A stretch of 64,000 bases of DNA from Ctena decussata (Eukaryota > Mollusca > Bivalvia > Lucinida > Lucinidae). A program made the translations under genes and the position numbers. The DNA lies in the NCBI GenBank assembly GCA_963989385.1, contig OZ022500.1:115795842-115859841 (forward strand). Direction: 5' to 3'. Under the pieces are notes generated by a model. It did not search any database. It saw only the letters and a list, made by a program, of their open reading frames with translations, and was not told the origin of the DNA. Positions 34,015-45,524 of this stretch are shown here, one piece after another. Each line of letters opens with the position of its first letter. Within the stretch, counting starts at the first letter, position 1.

Positions 34015-34264
34015 TTTTGCTGCTGCTGTTTCCACGCTGGCAGGTCGGAGTTTGTTTGTCGTAAAATCATGGTAATGGGTAAAATCCAGTACCGGAACAA
34101 TGGCTAGTGCTACTAAACACCACTCCCACAGCAACTTAATCGCCAAACACTGTTGTTGTTGTAGAGGGATCTAGCCAATAAGGCTCTAAAGCTTGTTTAA
34201 AGAGCTTATGCTGTATTGTGGTGTAGTCTGCAGACTTTAGATAAACAATCACATGAAACAGACA
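34015..34264 (-). promoter_or_regulatory. Presumed PDXDC1 5' UTR and promoter region
   Basis: About 250 bp between the PDXDC1 start codon and a LINE insertion. I see no TATA box at a convincing distance. If the transcription start lies here, the LINE sits directly at the promoter; otherwise a non-coding first exon may lie further right. Inference from position only. Confidence 0.35.
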
Positions 34265-35757
34265 CAGGTCTCCTTGACTTGTATTTGTTGTAAGTCTCTT
34301 GAGCACATTCTCGTGAGCAAAATCATGCGACATCTATCGGACCATAAGATTTTACTTGAATCTCAGCATGGCTTCAGAAGTGGTAGGTCATGCGAGACTC
34401 AACTGGTCCAGTTCATTTATGATTTGCAGGCAAACCTAGACAGAGCCAATAATAAAGGTCACAAACAAACAGACCTCATTATTATGGACTTTGCCAAAGC
34501 TTTTGATAAGGTCCCCCATAGACGATTGATTTATAAACTGGAGTATTATGGTATCCGAAATGATATCCTCCGGTGGATCTCAGCCTGGCTATCTGGAAGG
34601 ACACAAAAAGTTGTTCTGGATGGTGTCTGTTCAGACCCTCTCCCCGTGCTGTCTGGTGTCCCCCAGGGTTCTGTTTTAGGGCCCATCCTGTTCTTAATCT
34701 TTATTAATGACCTGCCAGACAACATAAGCTCCACAGTCCGCCTTTTTGCTGATGACTGTGTACTCTATAGAAATATTAGACGGTCCGAAGACCAACAGAT
34801 ACTCCAAGATGATTTAGATAAATTGGCACTTTGGGAAGAGGCATGGCTCATGAAATTTAATGTTGCCAAATGTCACTCTATGAGGGTGACTAGGCACCCC
34901 CCTCCAAAGCAAATAATCCATGGTTATACATTGCATAACCAAGTCCTAGAGAATGTATCGTCAGCTAAATATTTAGGAGTTGAAATTACGGATGACCTCG
35001 AGTGGGGTCAGCACATCAATGAAATTACCAGTAAGGCTACTAAGACTTTGGGTTTCCTTCGTAGAAACTTGACTTTTGCATCGAAGGAAATCAAGCTGCT
35101 GCATATAAAACTCTGGTCCGGCCCAAATTAGAATATGCAGCGCCAGTTTGGATGCCCCATCACCAAGTTGATATTAACAGAATAGAAAAAGTACAGAGGA
35201 CTGCTGCCCGTTGGACCTGTAGGCGCTGGCGCAATCAAAGCCATGTGGGAGAAATGTTAGAAGAACTCCAATGGCCAGACCTGCAGGAAAGACGACAGCA
35301 GGCTTCTCTGTCTCTATTCTACAAAATCCATAATAATCTTGCCATTGTAGATAAGAATAAGTACCTATCTGAGGTCGGTGAAGGGAGCAGGAGAACTAGG
35401 TCCCACCCATTCCAGTACCACCGTCCAAACGCTTACACGGACGGTTTTAAGAATTCCTTTTTCCCCAGGACAATTGCAACTTGGAATGGCCTTACAACCG
35501 AAGCTGTCTCTTCGGAGACAGTTGATGGATTTAAGGCCAAAATTTAATATCCTAGGGTAGGGCAGGGGTTAGGCATGGAATGCCTGCCCCTGAGGACTTC
35601 TTGTAAATAGTTTTAACCTGCTGGTGGCTTTGTCACAAATTCATTTTTTTTTATTTATTTTTTTTTGTGACAACTTATGCGCCACACCAGAAACCTGTCA
35701 TCATGGTCATGATTGACCGAGACAGTAAAGATAGAAAGAAAGAAAAGAAAGAAAGGT
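34265..35757 (+). mobile_element. Jockey/CR1-like LINE, 5'-truncated, with one frameshift
   Basis: Encodes the reverse transcriptase and C-terminal part of a non-LTR retrotransposon. Visible in order: VSLTCICCKSLEHI, SQHGFRSGRSCETQL, IMDFAKAFDKVPH, SGVPQGSVLGPILFLIFIND, the catalytic VRLFADDCVLY, KYLGVEITDDLEW, then after a frameshift near 35110-35130 RIEKVQRTAARW and FFPRTIATWNGL. The 3' UTR has a TTTGTCACAAA/TTTTGTGACAA hairpin (35629-35672) and ends in a (GAAA)n tract near 35735-35755. The 5' truncation is near 34265. It points away from PDXDC1. The intact FADD box and few lesions suggest a fairly young insertion. Confidence 0.88.
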
Positions 35758-35759
35758 CC

Positions 35760-36095
35760 GCCCTCCAAAGGCCCAATCCCCTTTCCCCGTGGAGGATAAT
35801 ACTGTTGGTTTAAACAACATTTTGTTCAGCTATGACATGTTCCTCATTCAGAGTACAATTTTCGTGAATAGGATTAGAGTGTCTGAGATAGAACCTGTAC
35901 TAGCATTTATTAACGGCCTGTCAGACACTGTGCCATGGTGTTTCTAGGGCAGAGTTCAACCTGTTAATTACCAGTGTACTGAGGTACCTCCTTTCAGCAT
36001 CACCATCATACAGGTTTATGCACCAACATCTGGCCATGATGACAATGAGGTCGAACACTTCTATCAGCAACTCCAGGAAATCATAGATACCCATA
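35760..36095 (+). mobile_element. RTE LINE endonuclease fragment
   Basis: The plus strand reads ITIIQVYAPTSGHDDNEVEH and FYQQLQEI, matching the AP-endonuclease domain of RTE-type LINEs. It is preceded by a stop-containing stretch with further weak matches. This is the domain missing from the other two RTE pieces in the window. Confidence 0.75.
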
Positions 36096-36155
36096 ATTCG
36101 AATTATGGATATATATAATTCGAATCATTGATATCCATAATTCGATTTATTGGTA
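36088..36155. repeat. ATTCGAAT/TGGATATC AT-rich satellite, left part
   Basis: Short units of ccataattcgaattatgg and tgatatccataattcg. The same satellite resumes at 39757, on the other side of the 36164-39748 element, so that element inserted into the satellite. Confidence 0.8.
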
Positions 36156-36473
36156 TCTATAATGGCAATATCCTGTTATCGTCCACTTGTGGACGATAAT
36201 TTCTGGCTGATTTTTAAAACCAAAAACCCTTCAGATTATTTAGATTTGTTGATCAGTGTCATTAGATGCTTGCTTTTTAAAAATAGATTACCGTCAGCGC
36301 ATTTATTAATTTGATTAGATATAAATATTGTTGTTCCTATAGATTATGTATAAAAAGTATTAAATCGAGTTCCAGTAAAAACTAACTATTTATATATTCT
36401 AACGAACATTTTGTCCAGTCACAGGCACATTATGCCCCCATCACGAGTGTTTAAAAAAATCGTCGGTTATGTA

Positions 36474-39400
36474 CTCACGTTATCGTCCACTGGACAATAA
36501 TTCTTATAGGAAAAACTACTTATTCCACTAGACATTATCGTCCACGTGGACAATGATGTCTAAAGGAAATTTTACACATAAACTGGATATTCTAAGAAAC
36601 TTGTCTACCCCAAAACATTCCAAGCCCCATTTTCCTATAGCATTACCCCCAAAGGAAACCCTTTTTCCAGGGAAATCTTTCCCTTGAGTAGCATACAATG
36701 ATTGTTAGAAAAAGTTTCTTCTCTATATATATACTCCTGTTATTGTCCACTGGACAATAATTCTTATAGAAAAACTACCAATTTCAGTAGACATTATCGT
36801 CCACGTGGACAATAATGTCTATAGGATAAAATTATGCTAATAGTAATTATAGTCCACTTTAAAATAGAAGACACTTGCATTAACCCCAAATGATTCCATG
36901 CCCCATTTTTTCTCTCTCCCCCTCAGGAAACCCTATTCCCGGGGAATACTTTCCCTTGAGTAGCATAATGATTGTTAGAAAAAAAATTCTTGTCTCTATA
37001 TATACTCCTGTTATCATCCACGGGACAATAATCATTGTATCATTAGGTTACCGTAACCCTTCCCCTAATCCTGATACTAAGTCCAACCCTAACCGAGTGG
37101 CATTAACCACATCCAGAACGAAAGTCGTTAGGTTAGGATTAGGGGTAGGGTTAGTTAACCCTAACCCTAATACTTAGTCCAACCCTAACCGAGTGGCATT
37201 AACCACGTCCAGAACGAAAGTCATTAGGGTTAGGGTTAGTAACTAACCCTAACTCGAACTCCAAGTCCAACCCGAACCGAGTGGCATTAACCACGTCCAG
37301 AACGAAAGTCATTAGGGTTAGGGTTAGGGGTAGGGGTAGGGTTAGTTAACCCTAACCCTACCCCTAACTCGAACTCCAAGTCCAACCTAACCAAGTGGCA
37401 TTAACCACCTACAGAACGAAAGTCATTAGGGTTAAGGTTAGGGCTAGTTAGCCCTTACTAGGGTTATATATACTACCACTAACCCTAATAATAAGTCCAA
37501 CCATAACCGAGTGGCATTAACCACGTCCAGAATGAAATTTAAAATGCGCAAATAAGGACAAGCTATCCCTACCCTTAACCCTAACCCTAATGACTCTCGA
37601 CCCGGTCGTGGTTAATGATCGCCGGTCTGGAGATGGTTAACTCTAACACTAGAAAATATTTTTATACTGACAAGATAAATATGCCTATATAATTACATAA
37701 AAATTAGTGATCATTCATTTAACAAAATTTTGTTTCCGACAAGAAGCGTATTACGAATGTTTAAAAAATCGTCGGTTATGTGCTCACGTTATCGTCCACT
37801 GGACAATAATTCTTATTGGAAAAACTACTAATTCCAGTAGACATTATCGTCCACGTGGACAATAATGTCTATAGGATAAATTATGTAATTAGTGAATAAT
37901 AGTCCACTCTAAAATTTAAGACACTTGTATTAACCCCAAATGATTCCATGCCCCATTTTTTTTCTCTCCCCCCTCAGGAAACCCTATTCCCAGGGAATAC
38001 TTTCCCTTGAGTAGCATACAATGATTGTTAGAAAAAGTTTCTTCACTATATATATACTCCTGTTATTGTCCACTGGACAATAATTCTTATAGAAAAACTA
38101 CCAATTTCAGTAGAAATTATCGTCCACGTGGACAATAATGTCTATAGAATAAATTATGTAATTAGTGAATAATAGTCCACTCTAAAATTAAAGACACTTG
38201 TATTAACCCCAAATGATTCCATGCCCCATTTTTTTTCTCTCCCCCCTCAGGAAACCCTATTCCCAGGGAATACTTTCCCTTGAGTAGCATACAATGATTG
38301 TTAGAAAAAGTTTCTTCTCTTATATATATACTCCTGTTATCGTCCACTGGACAATAATTCTTATAGGAAAAACTTCTAATTCCAGTAGACATTATCGTCC
38401 ACGTGGACAATAATGTCTATTGGATAAATTATGCTTATATTGAATAATAGTCCACTCTAAAATTTAAGACACTTGTATTAACCCCAAATGATTCCATGCC
38501 CCAATTTTTTTCTCTCCCCCCTCAGGAAACCCTATTCCCAGGGAATACTTTCCCTTGAGAAGCATTTAAAGATTGTTAGAATAAAAAAATTTCTTCTCTA
38601 TATATATACTCGTGTTATTGTCCACTTGGAAATACTTTTATATTGACTTCATAAACATACCAATACTATGTGAAAATAGTGATGGTACATTGATACGCCC
38701 TTGTCTTTTTAGACCAAAACCACATCACGAGTGTTTAAAAAAATCGTCGGTTATGTACTCACGTTATCGTCCACTGGACAATAATTCTAATATGAAAAAG
38801 TACTCATTCCAGTAGCCATTATCGTCCACGTGGACAATAATGTCTATAAGACAAAAATGCGAATATTGAAATAAAATTCTACTCTTAAATATAAGACACC
38901 TGTATAACCCAAATGATTCCATGCCGCATGTTTTTCTCTCCCCCCTCAGCAAACCCTATTCCCAGGGAATACTTTCCCTTGAGTAGCATACAATGATTGT
39001 TAGAAAAAGTTTCTTCTCTATACATATACTCCTGTTATTGTCCACTGGACAATAATTCTTATAGAAAAAACTACCAATTTCAATAGAAATTATCGTCCAC
39101 GTGGACAATAATGTCTATAGGATAAATTATGTAATTAGTGAATAATAGTCCACTCTAAAATTAAAGATACTTGTATTAACCCCAAATGATTCCATGCCCC
39201 ATTTTTTTTTTCTCCCCCCTCAGGAAACCCTATTCCCAGGGAATACTTTCCCTTGAGTAGCATACAATGATTGTTAGAAAAAGTTTCTTCTCTCTATATA
39301 TATACTCCTGTTATTGTCCACTGGACAATAATTCGTATAGAAAATCTACCAATTTCAATAGGCATTATCGTCCACGTGGACAATAATGTCTATGGTAATA
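36474..39400 (+). repeat. 275-bp satellite with CCACGTGG palindromes
   Basis: Each unit carries gtccactggacaataattct, about 45 bp later attatcgtccacgtggacaa, then ccccaaatgattccatgccc, aaaccctattcccagggaat and gcatacaatgattgttagaa. CCACGTGG centres lie near 36552, 36795, 37855, 38128, 38403, 38830, 39100 and 39376. Some units are truncated or degenerate. Confidence 0.9.
37045..37620. repeat. Telomere-like (CCCTAA/TTAGGG) minisatellite
   Basis: Units of roughly 90-130 bp combine gtggcattaaccacgtccag, aacgaaagtcatta and short runs of ttaggg or ccctaac in both orientations. Mollusc telomeres are TTAGGG, but this array is degenerate, interspersed and enclosed in a transposon. Confidence 0.85.
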
Positions 39401-39756
39401 ATTAAATTTTCATGTAAGAATTATTGTCCAGTGGACGATAACGTGAGTACATAACCGACAATTTTTTTAAATAGGCACTTTGCCAACATTGTTCATAATA
39501 GAGCCCTTATTCAGAGGAGGTAATACTTCAACTAAGACAAAAACTAAATAATTGAAACAGAACAGAACACTATTTCTTGGGGTATCATTGAAAAAAAGTG
39601 CGTTTCATTGCGCTGAAAGTAACCTATTTTTAGAAATCAAGCGTCTTATGACACTGATCAACGAATCCAAATGATTTGAAGGGTTTGTTAAAAAAAAAAA
39701 ATCGGTCGGAAATTATCGTCCACATGTGGACGATAACAGGATATTGCCTCTATAAT

Positions 39757-39912
39757 TCAACATGATTTATGGATATCCATAATACGATTTATGGATATCA
39801 ATAATTCGATATGGATTGATATCCAGAATTCGAAATATGGATATCAATACATAATTATGAATAACTATAAATAATTATTGATATCAATAATTCGATTATG
39901 GATACAAATGAA
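39757..39912. repeat. ATTCGAAT/TGGATATC AT-rich satellite, right part
   Basis: Continues the satellite of 36088-36155 (gatttatggatatccataat, atcaataattcgatatgg). Confidence 0.8.
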
Positions 39913-40205
39913 AGGGGAATAAATAGTTTAACAGCACTCCATACACATTTATAAAAATTCTGGTGAGGTACTTAGTAAACTGAAGTCAAGAGGGTTCCGT
40001 GCGACTAGTTTGTCCACTTATGATTTTTCTACTCTTTATACCACATTACCCCATAATTTAATAAAGGAAAAACTTCTTGATTTGATTGAGAGGGCCTTCA
40101 AAAAGTTCTCCAAAAATGAAGATACCCTTTATATTGCCTGTAACGATAAGAAAGCGTTTTTCACTTCTACTGACCGTAAAATATATAGAGGATATAGTCT
40201 TTTAC

Positions 40206-40495
40206 CCCCCAGTAATTCATTACTGACCGTTCCAAGGCGGTAGTTCTGTTGTGGTTCTTTGTTGCCTGTTTTTGGTGTCAGAGTTTCTGTGATGTTTTAC
40301 CTTATGTATGTTATTATTATTTTTGGTTCGGTTTGGGTTGCTGAGTGGCCACCTTTTGGGAACAAGCTGCTCACTCGGTTGGCCATATGTTCTCTGTATC
40401 TTGATTATTTGTAATCTTAGTTGTTTCCAACTATGGTTTGAGGGCTGGATTTGGATTTTGATTGTTTCAGTTCCTGGTCTTTGCATACTTTTTAC
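40206..40495. repeat. 290-bp direct repeat, copy 1 (inside the RT frame)
   Basis: Runs from cccccagtaattcattactg to ggtctttgcatactttttac. By eye it is identical to 41743-42032. It separates two halves of an RT that are otherwise nearly contiguous. Confidence 0.97.
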
Positions 40496-41742
40496 ATTTG
40501 GTCATGTCAGAATGTATGTGACGCCTTATCATATCTCTTAGATAATATTTACATCAGATTTGGTAATAAGTTATACAGACAAATTGTTGGTATTCCGATG
40601 GGTACAAATTGTGCTCCTCTTGTGGCCGATTTGTTTTTATTTTGTTATGAAAGAGATTTCATGACTTCTCTTTCTGTTGATAATCAAGCTGATATCATTG
40701 AGGCATTTAACTCAACCTCTAGATATTTAGACGATCTTCTGAATATTGATAATCCTTATTTTGAAAGCATGGTTAACCAAATTTACCCACCTGAACTTAA
40801 ATTGAATAAAGCTAATACTTCAGATACCGAGGTCCCCTTTTTGGATTTACATCTATCTATTTCTAACGGTTTTGTATCTTCTAAAATTTATGATAAACGT
40901 GATGACTTTGACTTTGATATAGTTAATTTTCCATTTTTGGATGGTGACGTTCCACGTCGTCCCTCTTATGGAGTGTATATTTCTCAACTTATAAGATTTG
41001 CTAGAGTGTGTAGTCATGTAGATGACTTTAATACTCGTAATAAATGTTTAACTGCTAAACTTCTTCAACAGGGCTATCGGTATCATAAGCTTAGAAAGGC
41101 TTTTTCTAAATTCTATCGCAGACACCATGAATTGGTTTCAAAATTTGATGTAGGATTAAAATTTCTTTTACACCAAGGCCTATCTGAACCAGAATTTTAT
41201 GGTGACTTAGTATACAAATTCAAAAAGATTAAGGGTAGGACTGATTTTTCTGATCAATTCCGAAAAATAATAATACGTCACAAACGTATTGGCTATAATT
41301 TAAATGCTATGCGACAGTCTGCATGCTTAGTGATTAACCCAATCACGGTTGATAGCTTTGCTGCACTCTTTAATTGCACACCGGGGGATCGGTCGTCAGA
41401 CTCTATGATGGCCCCGACCTAAAGCTATATATTTTAGTTGGTTGGGACCGGAGCCTTTTTGTCTGTTGCTTGGTCCACCGGGGCTCAACTGGTGACCTTC
41501 TTTTGCTTCAGATTTCCAGTGGGGTTGTTTGGCAGGACAGGGATCTCCACCTGTCAGACGGCCCGTTGTATCTGTTGAGTCCTCGTCTTTGCTTCTTCAT
41601 GGTGTTGAAATTTGATTTATGTGTTTACCGTGATGATTCACTGACGAGTTAGAGGGTTATCATGCGAACCGAACAACCAACTAAATGTTTTGTACCACTT
41701 CAGAAACTGAGGGTGAGGTTGGGCCTGTAAAATCGATTTAAG

Positions 41743-42032
41743 CCCCCAGTAATTCATTACTGACCGTTCCAAGGCGGTAGTTCTGTTGTGGTTCTTTGTT
41801 GCCTGTTTTTGGTGTCAGAGTTTCTGTGATGTTTTACCTTATGTATGTTATTATTATTTTTGGTTCGGTTTGGGTTGCTGAGTGGCCACCTTTTGGGAAC
41901 AAGCTGCTCACTCGGTTGGCCATATGTTCTCTGTATCTTGATTATTTGTAATCTTAGTTGTTTCCAACTATGGTTTGAGGGCTGGATTTGGATTTTGATT
42001 GTTTCAGTTCCTGGTCTTTGCATACTTTTTAC
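41743..42032. repeat. 290-bp direct repeat, copy 2
   Basis: Offset from copy 1 by exactly 1537 bp with no difference seen. It is followed by cagacttacatactttctaa rather than RT sequence. Confidence 0.97.
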
Positions 42033-42539
42033 CAGACTTACATACTTTCTAAAGTACGAATAAAGCATGTTTTGGCATATATTGGGATAGAAAAAATTTT
42101 TAAATTCCTAATGTTAGCCCTAAAACTTTGCCAAAATAGCCCTACATTTTGGCCAAATAGCCCTAATTTAAGGCCTAATTTTTTGCTAAACTCATACAGG
42201 GATGTTTATATCTGTACCATAGATGAAAAGAGTAACATGCTCCAGGCACTGGTTTGCAAAAGCAAGCTAAGCCATGCCCTTGACCTGGTTAAAGACAGCA
42301 CCATGTTCTTTTTGTGAGAAAAAAAGGTGTAAAAATACTGATGTGGCCAAAATAAAAGATTATTAAGGTCAAGTAAACAAGGATCTGATAGTTCAGCTAT
42401 AAAAAAACTGTTTGAGTTAGTTTGTAAAAAAAAAAAAAAAATCAGCTCCCACAAGGTGAAAAAAAGAAAAGAAATTGTTTCCAGAGGCCAGTGAAATAAA
42501 ATGTCGTGTCTCCATCAAGAATACCAGCTACCCCCCCCT

Positions 42540-43373
42540 CCCCAGAATATCAAATGGTCGGTCCCTTATCAATCTGCGGTTTGCCGATGGCATAGATGCT
42601 CTAGCTGAGGAAGAGCAGGAACTGGAAACTCTAGTTGAAAGTCTCGACCGAACCTGCACAAGGTATATGATGGAGATCAGTGCTGAGAAGACCAAACTGA
42701 TGACGAACAGCGCAGATGGCATCCAGAGGGAGATCAAGGTAAAAGAGCAGAAGCTGGGTACCGTAAGCAGCTTCAAATACCTTGGAGCAGTTGTCTCAGA
42801 TGATGGCTCAAGGATTGAACAAGCCACTTCAGTTCTTACCAAGCTGAAAACAATTTGGAGATATAACAACATATCTTTTGGATCAAAGGTGAAACTTGTG
42901 CGCTCCCTTGTCATTTCCATATTTCTGTATGCCTGTGAATCGTGGACCTTGACAGGAGAGTAAGAAAAAAGAACTCAGGCCTTTGAGATGAGGTGCTACC
43001 GAAGGTTACTGAACATTTCGTATAAGGACCATATAACCAATGAGGAGATTCGCAGGAAGATCCAAGCAGCCATCGGAGACTATGATAAGCTCCTTACGCT
43101 GGTCAAGAAACGAATACTAAGGTGGTTTGGTCACGTCTCAGGGTCTTCTGGTTTAGCAAAGACAATTCTTCACGGCACAGTGAAAGGAAAAAGAAGAAGA
43201 GTAAGACAGAAGAAGAGGTGGGAAGATAATATCAAGGAGTGGACAGGAAAGGATTTTGCCAGCTCAACTAGGGCAGCTGAAGACAGGACAAGGTGGAAAG
43301 GGATTGTTTTGAAGTCATCTGTGGTGCCCCAACGACCTAGTAAGGTTATGGGATAGAATAGAATAGAATAGAA
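42540..43373 (+). mobile_element. RTE-type LINE fragment, copy 2
   Basis: Closely related to the piece at 1331-2505 but on the plus strand: INLRFADGIDALAEEEQELE, MEISAEKTKLMTNSADGIQ, SFKYLGAVVSDDGS, YACESWTLTGE, stop, then MRCYRRLLNISYKDHITNE and KGKRRRVRQKKRWEDNIKEW. The catalytic FADD box reads FADG, so one catalytic aspartate is lost. A premature TAA is at 42961-42963. The 3' tail (ATAGA)n is at 43353-43373. 5'-truncated near 42540. Inactive. Confidence 0.9.
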
Positions 43374-44722
43374 AGGTCGATAATTCATTTCCGGATCATA
43401 TGTCGTGTGCCAAAGCGTAACACATCGACATATCAACTAATATTTCAATTTTCCAATATTCCCTGTTTGTTCTAACTTGCTAAAATAATGTGACCATCCC
43501 TTTCCTCTGAACTGAAAACAAATCTCCATCATATCATTGATTTTTGACCATGAAAAAGGTGTTTTATATTGACTGCCCGGGTTAGTGTAATGATGACCCA
43601 TCGGATTTTTCCACACTTGACCTCTGACCTTTCACTCCAGTCCAACCGAACTCCGAACTCGCTTTTCCCAGGACGCTTCGGTATTTAGGTGGACTCAGAA
43701 CATAAAGGCATATGGAAAAACTACATGTAATAAAGAACGGATACAGAAACAAAGATTGTATGGACAGAAAATTTTAAAAAAATGTTTATGTCTATGATTT
43801 TTTATTAATCGAATCTCTTTGTTTACCTTTAACGACAACTATCCGGTGCATAACGTGGCAAGCAGTGACCCAGGTAGGAAGCGATGATTAAATGTGTAAA
43901 TACAGTGTTTCGAAGCATTTTAGGGGTGAAGCGTTGGTGAGCAAGTCAGATATCAATAATAGCAGTTATAAAAATGTTTGAATGATTAAGCTTCCCGCAG
44001 CGAAATGACATTTCTGTATAAATATGGTTAGACGGTGGTGTGGTATAAATGTTTATCTGACATTTTATCGATCCCTAGAGACCAGAGTATTGGCATACCT
44101 TAGGGTCATCCAAATCAAGAGCCACGGATCAAGAAAGGTTGTCAAGAGAGCTCATAACTGATATTGTTGGCAGCTGTAGCACAGATACTACAATTTGCTT
44201 TACAGACAGGTTGTGTTTGGGCAACCCGGGCCCATGTGGAGCTGGTGCGTGTATCTTTCTGCCAGGAGCTGAGGAACCAGTTTGCCGGGGCTTCCGTTAA
44301 GCGGACGTACGGCGTAAATTTACACCCTAAAATTGCCTCCGTACGTCCAAATTGAATTCCAAAGACGTACCGCGGACTTCTGAATTTGTACAACCGAAAT
44401 CGATACCCCAGATGTCCGAATCTGTCATAAAACTCGCCCATATTCAGCGCGTAAAAGTACGCCAATTTCTTGCCAAGTGGCGCATGATAATTTCAAGTCG
44501 ATTGTTCTGGCATACGCCAATTATCAGAAATTATCTCATCCCTCAATTAACATATTATTGGTATTATATTTGACAAGCGTCAGCGTCCTATGTGCTTTGT
44601 GATTTACCTGAAGACTGACGCTTGTCAGTGAGAAACGAGACTGCGTATTAAGCTCGGCCTATTGTCCAATCGGAAGTGTTACATTACAACCAAAGCCTAA
44701 GCTCCGCCCTCATATAGAAATG
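43374..44722. other. Intergenic stretch without recognised gene
   Basis: Unique-looking sequence. A hairpin with arms gacaagcgtcag / ctgacgcttgtc lies at 44571-44626. A splice-donor-like cag/gtagga at 43871-43879 could end a non-coding first exon of the MFSD6-like gene, but nothing else supports it. Confidence 0.4.
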
Positions 44723-45524
44723 TAGTGTTTCCCCTAGCCTCTTTCAGCATGGCGCCGCGCCATGCCCCTTTTCCCCAGCGCCATGCCCTTTTTTCCAGCG
44801 CCATGCCCTTTTTGCTCTAAACTTTACCTGCCAATAAGGAGATACACATGTGTATTCAAAGTTCACTGCCTCAATTGTTTTGACAGCGCAAGTAAACACA
44901 ACTGTTGGCATTAATCCTGTTATGGTCCACTCGCTAATAAACTTACTGATCCGTGAAAATACCTGACAGATCGGCAGAATAGATCAAAGTGAGGCTTGTT
45001 GACTGAAAAGGAGCCAATAGCCATGTTTCACAATTACACAAATCAACATGCCCATTACGTTTAAAGACTTAATTTGTTTTTTAATATTTTTCTAGAAGTC
45101 TTTTTTTAGATTCCTTTGGATTAATGGACTGTATTTGGATGTGCAGGCTGATCATTGTCTTCACTTGTCTCTCACCCCGTAAGGCCTTTCTTCCGATATG
45201 CGTATTATATATGGATTACATTCGAGACGTTTGATAAATTAAGGTGTAAAAATAATTACGCATATTATGCAAGTTTGATATTTCTGTCTTGTATATGCCG
45301 ATTTTTGTGTCCAAAATAGAATTTGAACATCGTGATATATATTTCTAATAGTATTCAACATCTCTGAGTACCCTTAAACAAACCTCACTTGAGTTAAGAA
45401 GATAAACAGAGCTAACTGAAACAGATATGAATAGAAATTCAAGGGAGGCAATTCTGTGCCAGATTTTTTTTTTCAAATACAGACCTAATGATAATCCTGG
45501 TCAGTAAGAATTATAAATAAACTA

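Larger units (their letters stand above)
36164..39748. mobile_element. 3.6-kb satellite-bearing transposon with long inverted ends and 8-bp duplication
   Basis: Ends GGCAATATCCTGTTATCGTC and its complement GATAACAGGATATTGCC, with the same 8 bp, tctataat, on each side (36156-36163 and 39749-39756). The inverted termini extend about 130 bp with modest divergence, and inner blocks (gtcggttatgtactcacgtt) match again about 280 bp in. The interior is almost wholly a satellite of about 275 bp per unit, in three higher-order blocks that begin near 36446, 37752 and 38727, with a telomere-like array in the middle. There is no coding sequence. The 8-bp duplication fits hAT, P or Merlin superfamilies; the GG start argues against typical hAT. 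Superfamily not assigned. Confidence 0.9.
39935..42070 (+). mobile_element. Reverse transcriptase element with two identical 290-bp direct repeats
   Basis: The coding part runs from about 39945 to 41422 and encodes a reverse transcriptase. It reads LSTYDFSTLYTTLPHNLIKE up to STDRKIYR, is interrupted by the repeat at 40206-40495, and resumes IWSCQNVCDALSYLLDNIYI. Then come IVGIPMGTNCAPLVADLFLF, the catalytic STSRYLDDLLNI, EVPFLDLHLSISNGFVSSKI and YGVYISQLIRFARVCSHVDD. The downstream 323-residue frame is intact to its stop at 41422. A second identical repeat at 41743-42032 follows, then a polyadenylation-like aataaa at 42059. The element begins within the fingers region, so it is 5'-truncated. 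I recognise the protein type from other marine animals. Penelope-like affiliation is possible (those carry terminal direct repeats), but I could not confirm it. Confidence 0.8.

Noticed and set aside
34015..34146. Upstream extension of PDXDC1 exon 1 with a hydrophobic, signal-like sequence
   Set aside because: It would need a TTG start; the first ATG in frame is at 34014, and a signal peptide is not expected for this family.
37045..37620. True telomere or chromosome end
   Set aside because: The TTAGGG-like words are short, degenerate and in both orientations, and lie inside an element with a target duplication and unique DNA on both sides.
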